64,000 nt of DNA, from the NCBI GenBank assembly GCA_003279855.1, contig QCGO01000001.1:372001-436000 (forward strand), given 5' to 3'. Position numbers and translations under genes: made by a program. This document shows positions 28,852 through 37,543 of the stretch, in pieces (position 1 is the stretch's first letter; each line of letters starts with the position of its first letter). This DNA is from Prochlorococcus sp. AG-388-E21. GTDB lineage: Bacteria; Cyanobacteriota; Cyanobacteriia; PCC-6307; Cyanobiaceae. The notes beneath the pieces are model-generated. The model searched no databases and was not told the DNA's origin. It worked only from the letters and a program-made list of their open reading frames with translations.

Positions 28852-29286
28852 TTGAATCAAATAATTCAACGAGCAACTTCAGTTATTTTTTATACTTTGC
28901 CATTAAAGGCTTCATTGCCTTTTGGATACTATTTATTATATAAATTCTCTGTTTTAAAGGTACTTTTATTGCTCACATTCCCTGTTGCGATAATTGAAAG
29001 ATCCTTACCTTTTGGGGGTTTATTATTTTTTATAATATTGTTTGCAGGAGTTGTAAGAAATCCAAATGTCCCCTATTTCATAAGATATAACGCTTGCCAA
29101 GCATTACTCCTTGATATTGCCTTGATCATAATTAGTTATCTATTACGTATTTTACCTTTAGTTGAATTTGGTTCAATAGTATTTTTATTTTCACTATCTA
29201 TTTTTATTTTTTCTATCTTCCAGTGTATTAATGGCGTTGAACCCGAAATACCATTTATTAGCAAATCTGTAAGAATGCAAATTTGA
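28852..29286 (+). CDS. Tic20-family (Ycf60-like) membrane protein
   Basis: A 144-aa protein with four hydrophobic segments and the Tic20 hallmark RNPNVPYFIRYNACQALLLDIALIII in the middle. Plant Tic20 forms a protein-import channel in chloroplasts; the cyanobacterial role is not settled. The start is TTG (MNQIIQRATSVIFY). It is divergent from gloA. Confidence 0.85.
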   Translation: MNQIIQRATSVIFYTLPLKASLPFGYYLLYKFSVLKVLLLLTFPVAIIERSLPFGGLLFFIILFAGVVRNPNVPYFIRYNACQALLLDIALIIISYLLRILPLVEFGSIVFLFSLSIFIFSIFQCINGVEPEIPFISKSVRMQI

Positions 29287-29320
29287 AGAACTTCATAAGT
29301 TTTTGTTTACTTGCGTATTT

Positions 29321-29650
29321 TTAACATTCATTGAAAATAGATTCCCATCTTTTTTGACTAGATTTTATAGCTTCCATCGGTGGTTCTCTTCCTTCTACTT
29401 CAAATGCTTTAATTAAGGATTTATTAGCTAATAATCCTAACCTTGCAGCTTCTCTCTGTCTTGAACATACATTTTTTCTAGAACCCTCTTTGAGATTAGT
29501 TTCTATTTCTTTGAGGATTTTGCTGGCTTCGTTTGATTTAGAGTAAAAATCATTCATATAAACATCAAGGGGTGTTTCAGCTAGCATTTTATTTGGTGAA
29601 AAGATGAATGTTAACAAAATTAAAAAAGATATAATGATAAATCTGCTCAT
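29321..29650 (-). CDS. Secreted hypothetical protein, 109 aa
   Basis: A signal peptide (residues 1-24, ending NKMLA) precedes a helical mature part with two Cys (KNVCSRQ and the C-terminal FNEC). The ATGA overlap with the upstream membrane-protein gene shows coupled translation. No family is recognised. Confidence 0.7.
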   Translation of the reverse strand: MSRFIIISFLILLTFIFSPNKMLAETPLDVYMNDFYSKSNEASKILKEIETNLKEGSRKNVCSRQREAARLGLLANKSLIKAFEVEGREPPMEAIKSSQKRWESIFNEC

Positions 29651-30243
29651 TTCAAAATCTTAGATAATTTTTTTTCTGACCTTATTAATACTAAATAAAA
29701 AGTTATTACACTAATGGTCCCTGATGGGCCAATAAAAACATGCCAAATTTGGTTTCCAGTTATTGATAGATTTGTTCCAAAGAAAGTTGTAAAAACAATG
29801 CCAAATATTGGGTAAGCAATGAAGATCCAATCTTTAAATATCCGTTGCCAATTTATAATCAAGAATATACTAATAATTACTTGTAATGAGAGAGCGATCG
29901 TTTTATCAATTAACAAATAGGAAACTATTGAGCAAAAACATAGGAAGATATTTGTTCTAATAGCAAATTTATTTTTAATAACTGATATGGTAAAACATGT
30001 TAAGCCTAATGCAAGAAAAGTATAAAAAAACCAATTAAAGAGAGAAGAATGATCTATATAAATCCAATTTGTTTTTGTATGATCAATCATCTCAAACATT
30101 GAGGCCAAACCTAAAAAAATAAAACCAATGGGAATAAGAATATGGTTTTTTATATTTTTAAATTTATTAATTGATTTAATTCCAAAAATTATTGGAACAA
30201 TTACTGCTTGCAAATGTGCAGAAAATAAGAGAAAGAAAAACAA
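29647..30243 (-). CDS. Polytopic membrane protein, 198 aa
   Basis: Seven or so hydrophobic segments fill the whole protein. Notable motifs are MIDHTKTNWIYIDHSSLFNWFFYTFLALG and GTNLSITGNQIWHVFIGPSG, with several His that might bind metal or haem. The start is TTG. It is conserved-looking, but I cannot name a family. It is coupled to the secreted 109-aa protein. Confidence 0.7.
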   Translation of the reverse strand: MFFFLLFSAHLQAVIVPIIFGIKSINKFKNIKNHILIPIGFIFLGLASMFEMIDHTKTNWIYIDHSSLFNWFFYTFLALGLTCFTISVIKNKFAIRTNIFLCFCSIVSYLLIDKTIALSLQVIISIFLIINWQRIFKDWIFIAYPIFGIVFTTFFGTNLSITGNQIWHVFIGPSGTISVITFYLVLIRSEKKLSKILK

Positions 30244-30299
30244 ATTTATTTAAATATCCTCAACTTAATTTAAATTTAAATTTAATATGAAGGTTTAAA

Positions 30300-30500
30300 T
30301 TATCTCAAAAGAGAAATATACCATTGCCCAATCAAGACAATTAATAATGTGAGAACCAAGGGAAAAGCAGGATATCGAGTTTGGAAATTTGCTGGTGGCC
30401 AAGGCGACCATGAGATGAGTCTACCTTTGGGTTCTTTTGAGGTAATTATTTTTTTTGTTTTATTGGTACTTTGTGTTGTTGTTGCGAATCCTTTTTCCAT
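30300..30500 (-). CDS. Small single-pass membrane protein, 66 aa
   Basis: A basic N-terminal half (TNKTKKIITSKEPKGRLISW) is followed by a Trp/Pro turn (SPWPPANFQTRYPAFP) and one membrane helix at the C-terminus (residues 46-62). It resembles small thylakoid proteins in size, but no assignment is possible. Confidence 0.65.
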   Translation of the reverse strand: MEKGFATTTQSTNKTKKIITSKEPKGRLISWSPWPPANFQTRYPAFPLVLTLLIVLIGQWYISLLR

Positions 30501-30604
30501 AGCTATTGCGAAAAATTAACTTTAACAAAAACATAAATAAACAGTGTATTTAAAACCAAATAAGATCTGTATTGGATTACCATTTGAATAGTCTTGTTTT
30601 TAAT

Positions 30605-30808
30605 ATGGGAGAAGCTAAAAGAAGGAAAGATTTGGGTTTACCTCCTAGAGAAAAAGAATTTGTTTTACCCGAATTTAATAAAGATAAGGTCAAGCAGAAA
30701 GTTAGAAATACTTTATATAATTATCCGATTATTCCTTTCGTATTTTATGGTGTTGCAATTGTTATCCTTTTTGTTGGCGTATTTGGTGTCATTAAATACT
30801 ATAAGTAA
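30605..30808 (+). CDS. DUF2839-family small membrane protein
   Basis: The ATG at 30605 gives MGEAKRRKDLGLPPREKEF, the typical opening of this cyanobacterial family. One C-terminal membrane helix (IPFVFYGVAIVILFVGVFG) follows. A longer TTG-initiated reading from 30572 is open but breaks the family N-terminus. Function unknown. Confidence 0.8.
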   Translation: MGEAKRRKDLGLPPREKEFVLPEFNKDKVKQKVRNTLYNYPIIPFVFYGVAIVILFVGVFGVIKYYK

Positions 30809-30838
30809 TGATTGATTATTTTTTTTGAATAAACAATA

Positions 30839-31129
30839 ATGTGGGAATTAGAAAAGATTGCAAAAGTTTTAAAATATAGAATGTTGAAATCAGAAGAAGG
30901 ATTAGATCATAAACCCTCTATATTATTCTGTGGAATGGATTCCTATCAAAAGAGAGATCTTCATAGCGAAGCAAAAAAAGCGGGATTCAAACCTGTATAT
31001 TCAATGAAGCATCCATCAATAAAAGTCTTAATGCAAAGGTCATCATCAAGAAAAATAGAAACTGATAAGTTCAAAACGACCACTATCGACATAGAACATT
31101 TTTGGTATATGTGTAGACATCTTTTATGA
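30839..31129 (+). CDS. Hypothetical protein, 96 aa
   Basis: A soluble basic protein beginning MWELEKIAKVLKYRMLKSEE, with no membrane segment. The central part, SILFCGMDSYQKRDLHSEAKKAGFKPVYSMKHPSIKVL, reads like an alpha/beta domain. No family is recognised. The 310 bases after it, up to rluF, hold no gene or hairpin that I can support. Confidence 0.65.
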   Translation: MWELEKIAKVLKYRMLKSEEGLDHKPSILFCGMDSYQKRDLHSEAKKAGFKPVYSMKHPSIKVLMQRSSSRKIETDKFKTTTIDIEHFWYMCRHLL

Positions 31130-31439
31130 AAAATGATTTATTAATATTCAGATTAATGAAGCAAGCGCGCTAAGAGTTAATCAATAAAACCTTAAGATCA
31201 AACAATTAACTAGTTCTATTATCTAAATATAAATCCGCAACTTGGCAAGTCATCCATAGACTCGAAAGAAAACTAGAATTTAAACAGTCAGTAGTAGATC
31301 AATAGCAAAAGTCACAACAGGATCCCTTCAAAGTTGCAGTTTAACTATGCTTACTAAATCAATTGGTTAAAATAAAGTCAATAATTTTTTTTCGAGAGAA
31401 TAACTAAATTTCAAATAATTAAAAGGTAACTTTGACAAA

Positions 31440-32162
31440 ATGGCAACTAGAATAAATAAATATTTAAGTGAAGTCGGCTACTGCTCTAGAAGAGTAGCAG
31501 ATAGTCTAATTGAAGAAGGAAAAGTAACTATTAATGGTGAAATTCCAGAAATGGGTACCAAGGTAGAGGAAGGAGATCAAGTAGAAGTTGAAGGTCAAAG
31601 AATAGAAAAATCAATTAAACATGAAAAAATATACTTAGTCTTTAATAAACCTGTTGGAATTGTTTGCACAACCGATAGAAGAGTAGAATCCGACAATATA
31701 ATAGATTTTATTAAATATCCTACAAGAATTTTTCCAATTGGAAGATTGGATAAGCCCAGTGAGGGATTAATTTTCTTAACTAACGATGGAGATATCGTAA
31801 ATAAAATACTCAGAGCAAGAAATAATCATGAAAAAGAATACATAGTAAGCGTTAATCGGCCGATTAATAGAGACTTTATTCAAAGCATGAGTAATGGCGT
31901 TGAAATATTAGATACCATTACTAAGAATTGTTTCGTAAAACAATTGGGGCCAAAAAAATTTAAAATCATACTCACTCAAGGACTTAACCGTCAGATTAGG
32001 AGAATGTGTGAGTCCTTAGGATTCAGAGTAAAATCATTAAAGCGTGTAAGAATTATGAATATTAAGTTAGACGTATCAATAGGAGAATATCGCGAATTTA
32101 CCAAAGAAGAACTCTTAGAATTGAATGAATTACTCGAAAACTCTTCAAAAACATATGACTAA
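31440..32162 (+). CDS. rluF: 23S rRNA pseudouridine synthase, RluF type
   Basis: Isomerises a uridine in the 23S rRNA peptidyl-transferase region (U2604 in E. coli). A 240-aa protein with an N-terminal S4 RNA-binding domain (RINKYLSEVGYCSRRVADSLIEEGKVTINGE) and the catalytic Asp in IFPIGRLDKPSEGLIFLTNDGD. KILRARNNHEKEYIVSV and LTQGLNRQIRRMCESLGF complete the RluB/E/F set. The LNRQIRRM and NCFVKQLGPKKFKI segments fit RluF best. ATG start; the following intergenic region leads to tRNA-Ser. Confidence 0.9.
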   Translation: MATRINKYLSEVGYCSRRVADSLIEEGKVTINGEIPEMGTKVEEGDQVEVEGQRIEKSIKHEKIYLVFNKPVGIVCTTDRRVESDNIIDFIKYPTRIFPIGRLDKPSEGLIFLTNDGDIVNKILRARNNHEKEYIVSVNRPINRDFIQSMSNGVEILDTITKNCFVKQLGPKKFKIILTQGLNRQIRRMCESLGFRVKSLKRVRIMNIKLDVSIGEYREFTKEELLELNELLENSSKTYD

Positions 32163-32241
32163 TCAAAAATCCTATATTTCCAATAAAAAAGTGCTTTTGG
32201 TTTCCCAAAAACACAAATTAAATTTGCTTGTCTATAAATTA

Positions 32242-32331
<90 letters not shown>

Positions 32332-32497
32332 AGATGAAAAATATTAAATTTTTAACTTTATTATTATAGCAAAAGAAGGTTGATTTTTTAGAAAACTTTT
32401 GTGAAACACATATATAATTTCATATGAAATCCGTTGATATAACTAGATATCAATCTAGTTTTCAAGAAATATATGACATTAAAGGAGTCAATAAATT

Positions 32498-33264
32498 ATG
32501 ACAACATATCTAGAAGAGAGACTTGAATGGTACGACCATAATTACAGAATAGGCAATTCTATAAATTACATATAAACAATTTTATCAGTTAGAAAAAAAT
32601 CTTTTAAGAATAGATCCTGATTGTGAATACTTCACTAATAAAAAATCTCTCCCATTACCTGCATTAAAAAGAATTCTATTGATGAATTTTTAGAAGGAAG
32701 CTACCTGATACTCGATTGTTAATAGAACCTAAGATTTATGGCATTGCTATTGCTTTGCAATACAGAGATGGCAATTTAGAAAAGTCCATTTCTAGAAAAG
32801 GTATAGATGTCACAAACAAAATTGCTGAGATTCAAGACATTCCCCTCAAACTTCCTGTTTCAGGAATTTTGCAAATTAGAGGCGAACTTTTCACTCCAAA
32901 TAGATCTCCCAACTTTTCCCAAAGAATTGCATCAGGCTTCGTCCGAGTTGCAGCAGGGTCTCCAGAAGGTATCAGCTTTTGCGATTTCCAAATTATTAAT
33001 GGAAAGCTTAATCAATACGAAACCATTCAATATCTTAAAAAACTTAGCTTCAACACCCCAGACATTAAAAGCTGTAATTACACAAGCCAAGTCCAAGTCT
33101 TTAGGAAACAATGGTTAGATAAAAAATTATTTATTGAATATCCATACGACGGAATAGTAGTCAAAATAAATTCTAGAAAATTACAATTAACTAGAGAGAA
33201 ATCAAAGATTGATTATCCTCACTGGCAGATCGCTATAAAGGATAAAGGTTGTATTTTGGAATAG
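32498..33264 (+). pseudogene. Degenerate NAD-dependent DNA ligase-like gene
   Basis: The reading starts at ATG 32498 after AAAGGAG (MTTYLEERLEWYDHNY) and stops after 25 codons. It resumes in other frames (QFYQLEKNLLRIDPDCEY, then NSIDEFLEG) and finally runs from 32704 to 33264. The last piece has the ligase adenylation-domain series: EPKIYGIAIALQYRDG, LQIRGELFTP, FSQRIASGF, YPYDGIVVKIN, PHWQIAIKD. The adenylated-lysine motif KxDG reads K-I-Y-G, so Asp is replaced by Tyr (GAT to TAT). The OB, zinc-finger, HhH and BRCT parts are absent. At least two frameshifts plus the motif change make activity unlikely. The downstream 182-aa open frame alone would look like a gene but is only the tail of this relic. 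Confidence 0.8.
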
Positions 33265-33403
33265 GTAAAAAAGGAGATTTTCTTTTTAAAGACTCGTTAT
33301 AAAGAAAAAACAACATGTAGCTGCGAGTGACTACTATACAAAAGGTGAAAAATGCTAGAGCCACACAAATAGGGCAATGTGGAAATCCCATTAAGATTAC
33401 GTT

Positions 33404-33508
33404 CTAAAGTTTGTTTTTCATTCTGTCTATAATGTTTATCATTTCATCTAGCCATTCTGAGTTACTTTTTGATTGTCTCTTATGATTTTGACTTCTTTGA
33501 ATACTCAT
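33404..33508 (-). CDS. Tiny hypothetical protein, 34 aa
   Basis: Begins MSIQRSQNHKRQSKSNSEWL and ends in an amphipathic helix (DEMINIIDRMKNKL). It is very basic. No family is recognised and no ribosome site is obvious, so it is kept at low confidence. The bases 33265-33403 and 33509-33738 around it show no further gene that I can support. Confidence 0.4.
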   Translation of the reverse strand: MSIQRSQNHKRQSKSNSEWLDEMINIIDRMKNKL

Positions 33509-33738
33509 AAAATAAACCTTTTATAAATTTCGTTCATATTATTGGAAGAATTTATTGGGATCAATAAGCAAAAATACTAGATTGATTGATATGACTTAGT
33601 TCTATTAATAAATCTATACAATTTACAAAAAAGAAAAATAGGGGGTATTACTCGATATTAATCTTCATGAGGGAACTAAAGAACAGGTTCTTGTTTTTTC
33701 AATGAAGAAGATATTAGATTACTTATTATCAAAATGAA

Positions 33739-33888
33739 TTAGCCAAAATTAACATTTTGTTGAAATATCCCAAATAAATTATTACCAACTATGGCAGCAA
33801 TAATTAAAACAAAGGCTACTATCGCAAAAAGAGCACTTACATCTTTAATATCATAAGGAGTTTTAAATAGAGGTTTTTCCTCTGTCAT
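33739..33888 (-). CDS. Small single-pass membrane protein, 49 aa
   Basis: MTEEKPLFKTPYDIKDVSAL precedes one membrane helix (FAIVAFVLIIAAIVG) and a short polar tail. The clean charged-then-hydrophobic layout and Pro/Tyr turn resemble small thylakoid membrane proteins. No family is named. Confidence 0.6.
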   Translation of the reverse strand: MTEEKPLFKTPYDIKDVSALFAIVAFVLIIAAIVGNNLFGIFQQNVNFG

Positions 33889-34014
33889 GATTTTCTTCTT
33901 AAGGTTTAGTATTTAATCATCTTATATCATTGTTTGAAAGTACGATTGAGTATTTCTTCGCTTGACTTCATAGGTTGACTCGTTTTAAAGAGTAACTAGT
34001 TACAAAGGAAGGTT

Positions 34015-34179
34015 ATGAAACTTACAACACCTTTTACCATCCTCAATAATTCACTGAATGACATATGGAGGATGCACGATTTTAATTATCAATTACCAAA
34101 AGATACTTTTAATGAGTACTGGGATGAGGAATGTATTTTGCATCCTACAAATTCTCATTGTAAAATTTATGATGGTTAG
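34015..34179 (+). CDS. Small hypothetical protein, 54 aa
   Basis: Begins MKLTTPFTILNNSLNDIWRM and is Trp/Asp/Asn-rich. It is preceded by a purine-rich AAAGGAAGG stretch just before the ATG and followed by a strong terminator 35 bases downstream, so it is very likely a real transcribed small gene. No family is recognised. Confidence 0.6.
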   Translation: MKLTTPFTILNNSLNDIWRMHDFNYQLPKDTFNEYWDEECILHPTNSHCKIYDG

Positions 34180-34212
34180 TTATAAATTGAGCATCTGATA
34201 TTTTGAGCCATA

Positions 34213-34247
34213 AAAAAAGGCCACTTTACGTGGCCTTTTTTATTTTT
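34213..34247. terminator. Bidirectional terminator between two small genes
   Basis: The stem GGCCAC/GTGGCC is flanked by A-run and T-run, so it works in both directions. It ends the 54-aa gene on the plus strand and the 33-codon gene on the minus strand. Confidence 0.88.
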
Positions 34248-34256
34248 GTATAGTAA

Positions 34257-34358
34257 TTAACTTGTGTAAGCTTTGCCTCTATAAGTTAATTCTGTATGCT
34301 GTTTTTTTGCAGCTACTTTGTTTTGGACGTATTTTTGTCCTCTGTAGATAAGTGTCAT
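34257..34358 (-). CDS. 33-aa DUF4278-like peptide (Yfr6-type)
   Basis: MTLIYRGQKYVQNKVAAKKQ then TELTYRGKAY: two copies of the L-x-YRG-x-x-Y unit of DUF4278. A good ribosome site (GGAG, 7 bases before ATG) is present. The picocyanobacterial RNA Yfr6 is described as carrying a 33-codon ORF behind a conserved leader, and this gene has exactly that size and a structured leader. The bidirectional terminator follows 10 bases after the stop. Function of the peptide is unknown; regulation by glutamine or nitrogen status is suspected from the leader. Confidence 0.75.
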   Translation of the reverse strand: MTLIYRGQKYVQNKVAAKKQHTELTYRGKAYTS

Positions 34359-34437
34359 CTATTTTCTCCGGTTTCGCCCAAGTCCCCGTTCCATGGCTTG
34401 AGTCGATTTGCGGCTTGCATTATTACAAGTTGAACGT
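34359..34437 (-). promoter_or_regulatory. Candidate glutamine-II (Downstream-peptide) riboswitch leader
   Basis: This is a GC-rich patch in an AT-rich genome, directly upstream of the 33-codon gene. On the minus strand it begins CGTTCA, has a CTTG/CAAG hairpin, then CGCAAATCGACTC, and closes with GGAACG, which can pair with CGTTC as P1. The distal GGACTTGG can pair with CAAGCC as a pseudoknot, and the ribosome site GGAG lies just after. Position, P1 bases and pseudoknot potential match the Downstream-peptide/Yfr6 motif as I remember it. I could not align it to a covariance model. Confidence 0.5.
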
Positions 34438-34441
34438 TTTG

Positions 34442-34455
34442 GTAGCGGTTGCTAC
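34442..34455. promoter_or_regulatory. ntcA box: Perfect GTA-N8-TAC (NtcA-type) palindrome
   Basis: GTAGCGGTTGCTAC matches the NtcA consensus on both strands. On the plus strand TAATTT follows 21 bases later, the canonical NtcA-activated spacing. On the minus strand it lies just before the leader of the 33-codon gene, where it could act as activator or repressor site, or instead be a 5' hairpin of the RNA. Confidence 0.5.
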
Positions 34456-34661
34456 AAATTAATATTAACACATAGGTAATTTTTTGTGAAGGCTTTAAAT
34501 GACATTTATACTGCTAAATCGAATAAAATTTATCTATATAAGTGGGATGAAATCTTTTTTTAGAAGAATTTAATGATTTAGACAGGTTACATTTTGTTCA
34601 ATTAATCTACTTATTTTTAATAACTTTACTTTTTAAATGTAAAATTCAGAGGATTATAACG

Positions 34662-34862
34662 ATGTTTATGTTCTCAAGAAACAAAAAATCTCCTAGTAAA
34701 AAAGCTCCAGTAGTTGAAGAAAAACCTTTGTATGCGCAGTTACTTCCATTCGCGAATGTCATGACTGAGAAGGTTCAAGTGGTTAATGCTTTGGCTTTTA
34801 CTTTAATAATGGGTGTTTCAATTTTTGGTATAGCTCTTTGGAGGCTTTCTGCTCTAACTTAA
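34662..34862 (+). CDS. Small membrane protein, 66 aa
   Basis: A basic N-terminus (MFMFSRNKKSPSKKAPVVEE) precedes one membrane helix in the C-terminal third (VVNALAFTLIMGVSIFGIALW). A GAGGA ribosome site precedes the ATG. It is of the size of small thylakoid or respiratory subunits; no family can be named. Confidence 0.7.
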   Translation: MFMFSRNKKSPSKKAPVVEEKPLYAQLLPFANVMTEKVQVVNALAFTLIMGVSIFGIALWRLSALT

Positions 34863-34866
34863 TTAT

Positions 34867-35130
34867 CTAATTTTTCAGAGAATTAATTTTTGACTCTTTG
34901 TCGTTAATCATTGTAATTAGCCACTTAGAAGCTAAAGCTCGAGATATAGATCTATTTTTAAGGAATCTACATATATAAATATGTAGATTTTTTTCGTTTC
35001 TAGAGTTAAATTTCTCTTCAAATTCTAATATTGATTCTTCTGTATTTCTTTTCCTAAGCTCGTCTACTAAAGCATGAGTAGATGAATCATTAAAAAAATT
35101 ACCAATATTTAAGCTTAATGTCATAGTCAA
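34867..35130 (-). CDS. Hypothetical protein, 87 aa
   Basis: A soluble helical protein beginning MTMTLSLNIGNFFNDSST. The second ATG (codon 3) is an equally good start. It contains an Arg/Lys-rich helix (YICRFLKNRSISRALASKWL). It converges on the small membrane gene with 4 bases between the stops. No family is recognised. Confidence 0.6.
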   Translation of the reverse strand: MTMTLSLNIGNFFNDSSTHALVDELRKRNTEESILEFEEKFNSRNEKNLHIYICRFLKNRSISRALASKWLITMINDKESKINSLKN

Positions 35131-35209
35131 TTTGTATACCTACTTAAGATGTAGCCATAAATTAAATTTTTAAAAACAAAATTCAATTAATTTACAAATA
35201 ATTTAATAT

Positions 35210-37543
35210 TTAATTTTCTGGTTTAGCTAACGGAAGTAAACACTTATCTGAATCACAACCAGCTGGTCCTGCTTCGGATAGCTCTCCAATATCATATTTA
35301 TTTAGTGCATCAAAGAAATCATTATTTACTTTCCTTTCAGTTACCTGTTCCTGCAAAGATAAATATTCCTCTTTACTTATAGGTTCAAAAGGTAATCTTG
35401 GGAATGTAGCATTTGCACTGAATCGAGCTAATAAAGCTGCAGAAATATACCCTTCGTTATTTTCTATTGCATTATGTATTGCTTTTGCTAAATCTTCAAT
35501 TTCACTTTCTCTAAATTCAACAGTTGCAGAAGTATTATGTTCTGTATAAAACTTTTGAACTTGCATATAAAAATCAAATTGTGCAAGGGCAGAGAAGTTA
35601 TTAATATCTATTTGATCTGCTCCTTCTATGTTTGCCCAACTTACTTCTGTTGGAATTTCAACGAGCCATTCAGTACATCTTGGGTCAAATGGATTATCAA
35701 GTAAGCATCCTTTTTCATCTTTATCGGATTGAGATGGAACAACAGAGTAACCATAATCCATACAAGCTAAAGCAATAGGATCATTCTTTCTGAAAGTTAT
35801 TCTTCTTAAGAATCTTTGTGCTTTAGGTGGATGCCATCCAGGAGCAGCTCCAGTTAAAAGACTTTTGGTGCCAGCAGGTTGAACTGTTGTGCATCTATTA
35901 GGTCTTCTGAGATTATGTTTGTCGCAGTATTCCCAAACAGTTTCTTTTACAGTTTTTCTCCATGAATCTAAGAATTTAGCTTCTTGCTTTTTAAATTCTT
36001 TTCCTTCTTCGTTGTCAGGTCTCCCAGCTTCCCACCATTTCAACCAAGGGGTTCCAAACGCATGTACAAAGAAATCAAATAATCCTGTAAAACTAACTCC
36101 CACAATAGGATCATACTCCCTACTTTTTCTATATCTCTCAACTTCGAATTCATGATTTAGCAAACATGCCACTGAAAGAGCTGCAGCTTTAAAGGCTTTT
36201 TTTTGTTCTTCAATATTTTCCGGATCTATCTGATTTAGGTGAACTTCTGCCAAGTTACAATGAAAATCGTTGCCTAATATTTCTCCGCAAGGATTAAGTC
36301 CATATCTACTCATTCTATGATCTAGTTCTTCTTCAGAAAAAGGTCCGTAATTGAGATTAATCCAATTTCTTGCTTCATCTTTACCTTGTTCTGAATATAT
36401 TTCTATGAATTCATTTTTGAGATCTTCTCCGTTCAAAATATCTGCATTTGATCTTGCTATTGCTTCTGGCGCAAATTGAATTGCTCCTTCACCTGAGTGA
36501 AATTGCTTGGTTACAGCATCCAGAATTGTTTGATAAGAGGGCTTTGTATGATAAACCCTTGTATGATTTGCCATTCTAAGAGCGTCCTTTTCGGGATCGA
36601 TTCTCCAATTACCATCTTCGTCTTGACTCCATAGATTCTCTTTAGCTGATGCTGCTTCTTTGTCATCAGATGCAAACTGCCTCATGCCAGCGCTTCTTCT
36701 TATGTTACCTGCAACTATTGTTACAGCTGCTTCGTCAATAAGTAAGCAGCACTCGACTGTATTTAGCTTTCTACCAATCGCTTTTCCTAATAGAGAAGCA
36801 ACTCGAGAGTATAGATCCTTTAATTTAATAGGATTCGCCATACCTCCAAAACCTTTTAATGATTCTCCTGCTGGCCTAATATCTTCTAAGTTAATATAAA
36901 CATTAACTTCTTTTTCAAGACTTTCATTGCTTGATGCTTCAAGAAGATATTTATAACTATCTACCCAGCCTCTTCTGCTATCACCCACTTTTATAAAAAT
37001 ATCGTTGCCTTTAATTTCTAAAGAAGATTTTTCCTGCCTTTGATCCTTAGGAGTTATTCCTACTTCGCTTACTGATTTAATAGTTATTTTATTTTTTACT
37101 GTTGGAAGCTTATTTATAAAATGGGGCTCTATTATTGCTCCTGTGCCGCAACCCATCATTGCTAAATCCATCATTAGGGCAAAAGCTTCCCAATCAATTA
37201 AATTTGTCGAAGTACAATTATATGCTCCTGAAAAATTCTGGTTTTTATTAATCCATGGAGTCCCTCCGATCCATAACCATCTTCCAGATGGTTGAGCCTT
37301 TTGGTTACTCTGCATTTCTCTCATTAACATCAATTCTTGATCAGAGAGTTTTCCTAATTCTTTTAATCCAGATAAATTTCTTTCTCCAACTTCACTCCAA
37401 TTCTCTCTTTTTCCGGAAACTGTCTTTCTGCTATATGACCTAAAGAAGACAGGATAAGCAGCAGGAGCTGTTTTTGGGAAGTCATCTTTCCTAAGATTAT
37501 TAGAATTGCTCTCGGAGGAAGCTTTATTTGGTGCAATTGTCAC
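35210..37543 (-). CDS. nrdJ: Adenosylcobalamin-dependent ribonucleotide reductase (class II)
   Basis: Reduces ribonucleoside triphosphates to deoxyribonucleotides using coenzyme B12. The 777-aa monomeric RTPR type shows GAYNCTSTNL (first redox Cys), GCGTGAIIEP, RRSAGMRQF, the LNPCGEILGNDFHCNLAEVHL radical-site block, and a C-terminal shuttle pair in CDSDKCLLPLA. I chose GTG at 37543 (MTIAPNKASSES). The frame is open 25 codons further to an ATG at 37618, but the extension is unlike RTPR N-termini. It links DNA synthesis to cobalamin supply and hence to the chelatase gene elsewhere in this window. Confidence 0.93.
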   Translation of the reverse strand: MTIAPNKASSESNSNNLRKDDFPKTAPAAYPVFFRSYSRKTVSGKRENWSEVGERNLSGLKELGKLSDQELMLMREMQSNQKAQPSGRWLWIGGTPWINKNQNFSGAYNCTSTNLIDWEAFALMMDLAMMGCGTGAIIEPHFINKLPTVKNKITIKSVSEVGITPKDQRQEKSSLEIKGNDIFIKVGDSRRGWVDSYKYLLEASSNESLEKEVNVYINLEDIRPAGESLKGFGGMANPIKLKDLYSRVASLLGKAIGRKLNTVECCLLIDEAAVTIVAGNIRRSAGMRQFASDDKEAASAKENLWSQDEDGNWRIDPEKDALRMANHTRVYHTKPSYQTILDAVTKQFHSGEGAIQFAPEAIARSNADILNGEDLKNEFIEIYSEQGKDEARNWINLNYGPFSEEELDHRMSRYGLNPCGEILGNDFHCNLAEVHLNQIDPENIEEQKKAFKAAALSVACLLNHEFEVERYRKSREYDPIVGVSFTGLFDFFVHAFGTPWLKWWEAGRPDNEEGKEFKKQEAKFLDSWRKTVKETVWEYCDKHNLRRPNRCTTVQPAGTKSLLTGAAPGWHPPKAQRFLRRITFRKNDPIALACMDYGYSVVPSQSDKDEKGCLLDNPFDPRCTEWLVEIPTEVSWANIEGADQIDINNFSALAQFDFYMQVQKFYTEHNTSATVEFRESEIEDLAKAIHNAIENNEGYISAALLARFSANATFPRLPFEPISKEEYLSLQEQVTERKVNNDFFDALNKYDIGELSEAGPAGCDSDKCLLPLAKPEN

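Noticed and set aside
30594-30815. 73-codon alternative frame over the DUF2839 gene
   Set aside because: It has no family resemblance; the DUF2839 frame has the family N-terminus.
31130-31439. Gene or RNA in the gap before rluF
   Set aside because: Only a 15-codon frame and no stable hairpin were found.
32807-33118. 103-codon frame inside the ligase relic
   Set aside because: A frame-shadow of the ligase-like tail, with no coherent motifs.
33647-33738. Short readable stretch ending LDYLLSK before the 49-aa gene
   Set aside because: It looks protein-like but has no start and no family; too little to call a pseudogene.
34486-34563. GTG-initiated 25-codon frame after the NtcA-type palindrome
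   Set aside because: Too short, no ribosome site, and no recognisable sequence.
35889-36899. Several 60-90-codon plus-strand frames opposite nrdJ
   Set aside because: They mirror the reductase codons and show no start context.
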